Origin: Lysobacter sp. S4-A87
GTDB taxonomy: Bacteria > Pseudomonadota > Gammaproteobacteria > Xanthomonadales > Xanthomonadaceae
Assembly: GCF_022637455.1 (NCBI RefSeq)
Contig: NZ_CP093341.1
Location: forward strand, 2,976,001 to 3,040,000
DNA length: 64,000 bases
Reading direction: 5' to 3'
Below, one piece after another: positions 58,884-64,000 of this stretch. Position 1 is the first letter of the stretch, and the number at the start of each line of letters is the position of its first letter. Made by a program: the position numbers and the translations under genes. The notes under the pieces were generated by a model that saw only the letters and a list, made by a program, of their open reading frames with translations, made no database searches and was not told the origin of the DNA.

Positions 58884-61609
58884 CAGCGCACCTGCACCGT
58901 GGTTTGCGCGTCCTGCAAATGTGCAGACATCGCCCGCACGGTCACCGCGCCGGCCTGGCCCGGCCTGCTGCGCACGATCACCAGTGCAAGGCCGTTGAAC
59001 GCGTTGCGCTCGTGCGACGGGAACGCTGTCATGTCGGTGGGATCTCCGTTGTCGGTGGCGACGATTTCGGCCGGGCCATCCACGCTGAACGCGATGCGCG
59101 AGGCCGCATTGGGCACCGGGCGCCCGTCGCGGTCAAGCACGCGCACGGTCACGAACGACAGATCGCTGCCGTCGGCGCGGATGTCGCCGCGATCCGCCTG
59201 CAGTTCAAGCTTTGCCGCCGCGCCCGCAGTGCGAACGCTCGCGTCCGCCCATGGCTTGCCGTTGCGGTAGGCCTGCACGCGCAGCTCGCCGGGCTGGTAC
59301 ACCACGTCGTCCCAGCGCAGCCGGTAGTCGTACGGGCCCTTCTTCCTGCGGCCCTGCGACTTGCCGTTGACGAACAGCTCCGCCTCGTCGCCGGAGGTGA
59401 ACACATGCACCGGAGTGACCTGGCCCTCGCGCCCCGGCCAGGTCCAGTGCGGCAGCACGTGCACCATCGGCAGGTCCGGCCGCCAGCGCGCCTGGTACAG
59501 GTAGTAGCGGTCCTTCGGGAAGCCGGCCAGGTCGACGATGCCGGAGTAGGAGCTGCGCGAGTCGTAGTAGGGCGTGGGCTCGCCCAGGTAGTCGAACCCG
59601 GTCCAGACGAACTCGCCGGCGACATACGGATGGCGGTCGAGCGAGGCGAACACCTTGTCGGCGCTGGAGCCGAAATCGACGGCATGCAGTTCGTACGCGC
59701 TGACCTGGCGGATCTTCGAATCACCGCCGCGGCCGTCGCGGACTGGCGCGCTGGTCTCCTTCGTCACCGGAAACAGGTACACGCCGCGGCTGCTCAGCGC
59801 CGATGCCGTCTCGGTGCTGACGATGGCCTTGTCCGGAAACTTCGCATGGAACGCGGGGTACTGCGGCACGGTGCGGATGCGCTCGGTCCCTTCGAACTCG
59901 GGCGTGTCGCGGATGCCTTCGCCCTGGTAGTTCAGGCCGATCACGTCGAGCGCGGCCGGCAGCGGCATGTCCGGCTTGGCCCAGTTCATGGCGTTGGTGG
60001 TCGGCCGGGTCGGATCTTCCTCGCGGACGATGTCGTGCAGGCGCCTGGCAATCGCCGCGCCTTCGTCGCCGGTGTACTGCTCGCCGACTTCGTTGCCCAC
60101 GCTCCAGGCGATGATCGACGGGTGGTTGCGGTCGCGTCGCAACATCGAACGCAGGTCGGGCTCAGACCAGTCCTTGAAGATCAGGTGGAAGTCGAGCGGG
60201 GTCTTCCTGCGTTCCCAGGAATCGAAGACCTCGTCGATCACCAGCAACCCCATGCGATCGGTCAGCTCGAGCAACTCCGGTGCCGGCGGGTTGTGGCTCA
60301 TGCGCACGGCGTTGGCGCCCATGTCGCGCATGATCCCGAGCTGGCGCTGCGCCGCGCGGACGTTGAAGGCGGCGCCCAGCGCACCGAGGTCGTGGTGGTT
60401 GTTGACGCCGCGGATGACGATGCGCTCGCCGTTGACGATCAGGCCCTGGTTGGCGTCGAAGCGGACGGAACGGATGCCGAACGGTGTCTCGTGGCGATCG
60501 ACGATGCGGCCGCCGCGCGAAACCGTGGTGATGGCGACATAGCGGTTCGGGCGCTGTGTCGGCGGTGGGCCCCACAGCCGCGGGTGGGCGAGGGTGGTCG
60601 AGCCGGTGACGCTCCCGCTGGAACGCGCCGGCAGCTGCGTGCGCATCGGCGCGATGCGGGCAACCACGTCGCCGGACCGCTGGCCGGAATCGTCGAGCGC
60701 AACGATCTCGGTGGCGACCTCGATCTCGGTGGCACGCGCGGAATCGTTGTCGACCACCACGTCCAGCCGGATCGTCGCCGCCTCGCCAGACACCTGCGGC
60801 GTGGTCACCCGCGTGCCCCAGTGCGCCACGTGCAGCGGAGCGACTTTCGTCAGCCAGACATTGCGATACAGGCCACCACCGGGATACCAGCGCGCCGAGT
60901 CGGGCGGGTTGTCGAGGCGGATCGCCAGCTGGTTGTCGCCACCGGGCCGCAGGTACGGCGTCAGGTTCACGCGCCATGAGTTGTATCCGTACGGCCAGCC
61001 ACCGACGAGATGGCCGTTGAGCCACACCGTCGCGTACGACATCGCGCCGTCTACATCGAGGAAGACAGAGCGGCCGCGGTCGCTCGCCGGGATGTCGAGC
61101 TTGCGCCGGTACCAGCCGATTCCCCAGCTGGGCAGCCGGCCCATGCCGCCATACGGGCCTTCGCGCAGGAACGGCCCGGCGATCGCCCAGTCGTGCGGCA
61201 GGGTGACCGGCTGCCAGTCGCGATCGTCGAAGTTCGTCTGCACGAACGCGACGTCGCTGCCCGGATCACCTGCGGGCCGGGCATGGCGACGTGCCGGGTC
61301 GCCGATGAAGGCATTGCCACTGGGCAGGATCCACGGCTTGAGCACGCCGTCTGCCTGCGCAGCAAGCTTCTCGGCTTCCTCTGGACGGGCATCGGCGGCC
61401 TTGCCGTCCTGGTTGCCCGTCACCTTCGGCCGCACGTCGTAGTCCAGGCGCGTCGTCAGGCCTGCAGGGTCGCCCTGGTGGAACCGCCAGCCGCTGTTGA
61501 TCGAAACGCGCTCGCGCGGCGACGGGTCGTCAGCGGCCGCATGCGCAGACGCGAACAGCAGCGCGAGCAACGGCGCAGCCGCCACGCGAAGGCAGCACCG
61601 CAACGTCAC
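58883..61609 (-). CDS. GH2 family beta-glycosidase, exported
   Basis: The protein has 908 residues from the GTG at 61609, with a signal (LRVAAAPLLALLFASAHAAA). GH2 blocks are VTLPHDWAIAGPF and VDGAMSYATVWLNGHLVGG (jelly-roll), FGIRSVRFDANQGLIVNGER, IRGVNNHHDLGALG, MGANAVRMSHNPPAPELLEL, acid/base E507 in IIAWSVGNEVGEQ, and AGEFVWTGFDYLGEPTPYYD near the nucleophile. C-terminal domains (DUF4982-like and Ig-like) follow. Beta-galactosidase or beta-glucuronidase activity is possible. The GTG overlaps the uxaC stop by 4 nt. Confidence 0.9.
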   Translation of the reverse strand: MTLRCCLRVAAAPLLALLFASAHAAADDPSPRERVSINSGWRFHQGDPAGLTTRLDYDVRPKVTGNQDGKAADARPEEAEKLAAQADGVLKPWILPSGNAFIGDPARRHARPAGDPGSDVAFVQTNFDDRDWQPVTLPHDWAIAGPFLREGPYGGMGRLPSWGIGWYRRKLDIPASDRGRSVFLDVDGAMSYATVWLNGHLVGGWPYGYNSWRVNLTPYLRPGGDNQLAIRLDNPPDSARWYPGGGLYRNVWLTKVAPLHVAHWGTRVTTPQVSGEAATIRLDVVVDNDSARATEIEVATEIVALDDSGQRSGDVVARIAPMRTQLPARSSGSVTGSTTLAHPRLWGPPPTQRPNRYVAITTVSRGGRIVDRHETPFGIRSVRFDANQGLIVNGERIVIRGVNNHHDLGALGAAFNVRAAQRQLGIMRDMGANAVRMSHNPPAPELLELTDRMGLLVIDEVFDSWERRKTPLDFHLIFKDWSEPDLRSMLRRDRNHPSIIAWSVGNEVGEQYTGDEGAAIARRLHDIVREEDPTRPTTNAMNWAKPDMPLPAALDVIGLNYQGEGIRDTPEFEGTERIRTVPQYPAFHAKFPDKAIVSTETASALSSRGVYLFPVTKETSAPVRDGRGGDSKIRQVSAYELHAVDFGSSADKVFASLDRHPYVAGEFVWTGFDYLGEPTPYYDSRSSYSGIVDLAGFPKDRYYLYQARWRPDLPMVHVLPHWTWPGREGQVTPVHVFTSGDEAELFVNGKSQGRRKKGPYDYRLRWDDVVYQPGELRVQAYRNGKPWADASVRTAGAAAKLELQADRGDIRADGSDLSFVTVRVLDRDGRPVPNAASRIAFSVDGPAEIVATDNGDPTDMTAFPSHERNAFNGLALVIVRSRPGQAGAVTVRAMSAHLQDAQTTVQVR

Positions 61610-63027
61610 AGCTTGTAGGCCTGCTTGGGCAAGCGATAGGCGAGATCGACGGCAAGCTCGGCTGCCTCGTCCTCGTCCATGCGGTGCTCGCTGACCAGCT
61701 TGGCAAGGAAGGCGCAGTCGACGCGACGGGCGACATCGTGGCGCGCCGGGATCGAGAGGAACGCACGCGTGTCGTCGTTGAAGCCGACGGTGTTGTAGAA
61801 GCCGCCACTGCTGAGGGTCTGCTCGCGGAAGCGCCACATGCCTTCGGGCGCGTCATGGAACCACCACGCCGGACCGAGGAACAGCGCCGGATAGTGCCCG
61901 GCCAGCGGCGCCAGTTCACGCGCATAGGTGCTTTCGTCGAGGGTGAACACGATCACCCGCAGGCGCGGATCGTTGCCGAAGCGGTCGAGCAGCGGCTTGA
62001 GCGCGTTGACGTAGTCGGTGCGCATCGGCATGTCCGCGCCCTTGTCGCGGCCGAAGCGTTCGAACAGGCGCGCATTGTGGTTGCGGAAGCAGCCCGGATG
62101 AATCTGCATCACCAGGCCGTCGTCCAGGCTCATCGTGGCCATCTCGGTCAGGACCTGGGCGCGGAACAGTTCGGCTTCGGCCGCGCTCGAACCGCCGCGC
62201 GCGACTTTCTCGAACAGGCGGCGCGCTTCGTCGGCAGGCAGGTCGGCGGTGGCGGCGGTCGGGTGGCCGTGGTCGGTCGAAGTGGCGCCCATCGCCGCGA
62301 ACGCGGCGCGACGCTGACGGTGTGCGCGCAGGTAGCCGTCCCAGGTGTAGACGTTCTCGCCGGTGATCTCGCCCAAGCGCTCCAGCGAAGCGGCGAACTC
62401 CTCGTGCTCCGGGTCGACCACCGGGTCCGGACGGTAGGCCGTGACCACGCGGCCCGGCCAGCCGCTGTCGCGGATCGCGGCGTGATGCTGCAGCGGGTCG
62501 AGCGGGGATTCGGTGGTCGCCAGCAGCTCGATGCGGAAACGGTCGAACAACGCGCGCGGGCGGAACGCCGGCTGCTGCAGCGCGGCGGTGATGTGGTCGT
62601 AGTAGCGGTCGGCGCTACCGGCATCCAGGCCCTCGCGCAGGCCGAACACCTCGTGGAAGACATGGTTGAGCCACATCGACGACGGCGTGCCGCGGAACAG
62701 GTGGAAATTGGACGCGAACAGGCGCCAGGCCGCGCGCGGATCGACCGGCGAACGTGAACCGTCGCGGCGCGGGATGCCCAGCGCATCCAGCTCGATGCCC
62801 TGGCTGTAGAGCATGCGGAACACGTAGTGGTCCGGGATCAGCAGCAGCTCGGTGGCGTTGGCGAACGCCTCGTTGCCGGCAAACCACGACGGATCGGTGT
62901 GGCCGTGCGGGCTGATGATCGGCAGCTGCGCGACCTGGCCATAGAGGCGTCGCGCGATCGCGCGTGCGCCGGCCTCGGCGGGGAACAGTCGATCCGGGTG
63001 CAGGTCCAGTGCTTTGGTGGTGCTCAT
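61606..63027 (-). CDS. uxaC: Glucuronate isomerase
   Basis: The protein has 473 residues, full length for UxaC. Markers are DRLFPAEAGARAIARRLY, LPIISPHGHTDPSWFAGN (metal HxH), LLIPDHYVFRMLYSQG, SSMWLNHVFHEVFGL, PGRVVTAYRPDPVVDP, MQIHPGCFRNHN and LPKQAYKL at the end. It converts D-glucuronate to D-fructuronate in the cytoplasm, the first step of the route continued by UxuB and ManD on the other strand. It lies 83 nt downstream of the GH10 gene and overlaps the GH2 start. Confidence 0.96.
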   Translation of the reverse strand: MSTTKALDLHPDRLFPAEAGARAIARRLYGQVAQLPIISPHGHTDPSWFAGNEAFANATELLLIPDHYVFRMLYSQGIELDALGIPRRDGSRSPVDPRAAWRLFASNFHLFRGTPSSMWLNHVFHEVFGLREGLDAGSADRYYDHITAALQQPAFRPRALFDRFRIELLATTESPLDPLQHHAAIRDSGWPGRVVTAYRPDPVVDPEHEEFAASLERLGEITGENVYTWDGYLRAHRQRRAAFAAMGATSTDHGHPTAATADLPADEARRLFEKVARGGSSAAEAELFRAQVLTEMATMSLDDGLVMQIHPGCFRNHNARLFERFGRDKGADMPMRTDYVNALKPLLDRFGNDPRLRVIVFTLDESTYARELAPLAGHYPALFLGPAWWFHDAPEGMWRFREQTLSSGGFYNTVGFNDDTRAFLSIPARHDVARRVDCAFLAKLVSEHRMDEDEAAELAVDLAYRLPKQAYKL

Positions 63028-63110
63028 GGTGCGGGTCTCTTCGTTGCTTTGGCCGGCGGCGGGGTTCGCAGTGCTCCGGCGATTGGATGGGTCGGATCAG
63101 CCGGCCCCGA

Positions 63111-64000
63111 TCACCTGGTGGTGGCAGCGGTGTCCGCCGCCGGCCCGGTCACGCTGCGCACGTAACCACGCAGCCATGCCAGCGCCGGCCGCTCGCTGCC
63201 GTCCTTGCGCACCAGGTAGGCCTTCTCTTTCGTGCGCCACATGCCCGGGCGATAGCCCCACAGGGTGATGCCCTTGACCCCCGGATGCTCCCAGAACACC
63301 GGGAAGATCCGCTGGTAATCCTTGAGCTGCTGCGCGTCGGTGGCACCGTCGATGTCGAGCTCGGTCACGTAGATCGGCAGGCCGGTTGCGGCGAGCCGGT
63401 CGAGGTTGGCACGGTGCACCGACATCGGTGTGTCGGGCTTGGTGGCGAACGCGTGGCCCTGCACGCCGATGCCATCGACCAGGCTGTCTTTGCGCAGCAG
63501 CTCGATGATCTCGAGGTAGCGCCGGGTGTTCTCGTCCTTGTTTGTGATGTTGTAGTCGTTGATCAGCAGTTTGGCGCGCGGGAAATTGCGGCGGGCGAGG
63601 CGATACGACTCGATGATCCAGTCCCAGCCGCTGGCGCCGCTGCCGCCGAGCGCATTGATGTAGTTGCCGCCGCCTTCGTCGTCTTTGTTCGGCGGGTCGT
63701 TGAGCGGCTCGTTGACGACCTCGACGTAGTCCAGCTCCGGGTAGCGCTGGGCCACCGCGGCGAACCATTCCTCGATCTCCTCACGCTGCTCCGCCACCGG
63801 CAGCTTCTCCATCCACTCCGGCTGCTGGTTGCCCCAGACCATCACGTGCATCTGGAAGGGGAAGCCGTGGCTCCTGGCGAACTGGTAGGCCGCGTCCAGC
63901 CCGGACCAGTCCATCTTGTCGCGCACCGCTTCGACCGAGCCCCACTTGCCCGCGTTCTCCGGCGTGACCTTGTTCCAGTAGCCGGTGAAACCGGGAATCT
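63111..64000 (-). CDS. GH10 endo-1,4-beta-xylanase, C-terminal part (cut by window edge)
   Basis: The frame is open to the right edge, so the start is beyond the window; an internal Met at 63926 is not the start. The visible part reads FTGYWNKVTPENAGKWGSVE at its front, then FQMHVMVWGNQQPEWM, acid/base Glu in DYVEVVNEPLND, LLINDYNITNK, GIGVQGHAFATKPD, nucleophile Glu in IYVTELDIDGATD and GITLWGYRPGMWRTK. These are all GH10 catalytic-barrel landmarks. It cuts xylan internally and heads the operon with uxaC, GH2 and the lactonase. Confidence 0.93.
   Translation of the reverse strand, partial: IPGFTGYWNKVTPENAGKWGSVEAVRDKMDWSGLDAAYQFARSHGFPFQMHVMVWGNQQPEWMEKLPVAEQREEIEEWFAAVAQRYPELDYVEVVNEPLNDPPNKDDEGGGNYINALGGSGASGWDWIIESYRLARRNFPRAKLLINDYNITNKDENTRRYLEIIELLRKDSLVDGIGVQGHAFATKPDTPMSVHRANLDRLAATGLPIYVTELDIDGATDAQQLKDYQRIFPVFWEHPGVKGITLWGYRPGMWRTKEKAYLVRKDGSERPALAWLRGYVRSVTGPAADTAATTR

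Noticed and set aside
58787-60979. 730-codon plus-strand frame opposite the GH2 gene
   Set aside because: It is an antisense shadow; the GH2 catalytic motifs on the other strand are unambiguous.

Overview
The window comes from a high-GC gammaproteobacterium of the Xanthomonadaceae type (Lysobacter, Luteimonas or Pseudoxanthomonas-like). The evidence is the GTAGCCCGGG...CACCCGGG REP elements with a REP-associated tyrosine transposase, the TonB-receptor/halogenase/SapC carbohydrate locus, and a xylan locus with boxes that resemble the Xanthomonas xyl-box. The genus is inferred, not read directly.

Layout. (1) 1-5460: a partial methyltransferase, a small lipoprotein, a DUF4136 protein, then a QueC-like PP-loop protein divergent from a tight operon of haem-oxygenase-fold diiron oxidase, VOC protein and class-III aminotransferase. 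This looks like an uncharacterised small-molecule pathway. (2) 5471-6165: a REP transposase between two inverted REP pairs. (3) 6173-9073: a complete hvfDABC-type RiPP metallophore locus. Its precursor carries four [10 protein letters not shown] motifs and also two EF-hands. (4) 9328-11652: an exported crotonase-fold protein and a cation/proton antiporter. (5) 11777-28964: a beta-glucoside or glucan utilisation locus. It has a sugar MFS transporter, a polysaccharide deacetylase and a GH3 enzyme on the minus strand, and a LacI regulator, TonB receptor, two flavin halogenases, SapC, cupin, GH5-CBM and glucokinase on the plus strand. Two identical palindromic operators, TTGACAGCGCTGTCAA, tie the two arms together. 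(6) 29325-38203: an accessory insert. It starts with an RHS scar and then holds a four-gene minus-strand operon: a trypsin-protease/DRGH-nuclease fusion, a DUF2235 hydrolase, a lipoprotein alpha/beta hydrolase, and a 1123-residue membrane protein with a large extracytoplasmic, possibly PBP-like domain. I recognise no named system with this gene set, and it is the best candidate for an undescribed system in the window. (7) 38647-64000: a xylose and glucuronoxylan regulon. Genes are xylB, xylA, a xylose MFS transporter, XylR, GH67 alpha-glucuronidase, SGNH esterase, mannonate dehydratase, GH43, PA14-containing GH3 and fructuronate reductase. After an ABC-F gene, a minus-strand operon follows: GH10 xylanase (cut by the window edge), uxaC, GH2 and an SMP-30 lactonase.

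How the genes fit together. Secreted or periplasmic GH10, GH67, GH43, GH3 and esterase activities would release xylose and glucuronate from xylan. XylE/XylA/XylB would feed xylose to the pentose phosphate pathway. UxaC, UxuB and ManD would take glucuronate to 2-keto-3-deoxygluconate. The KDG kinase and aldolase needed next are not in the window. Long opposite-strand frames are common because of the high GC and were treated as shadows. I saw no tRNA, rRNA or CRISPR array.
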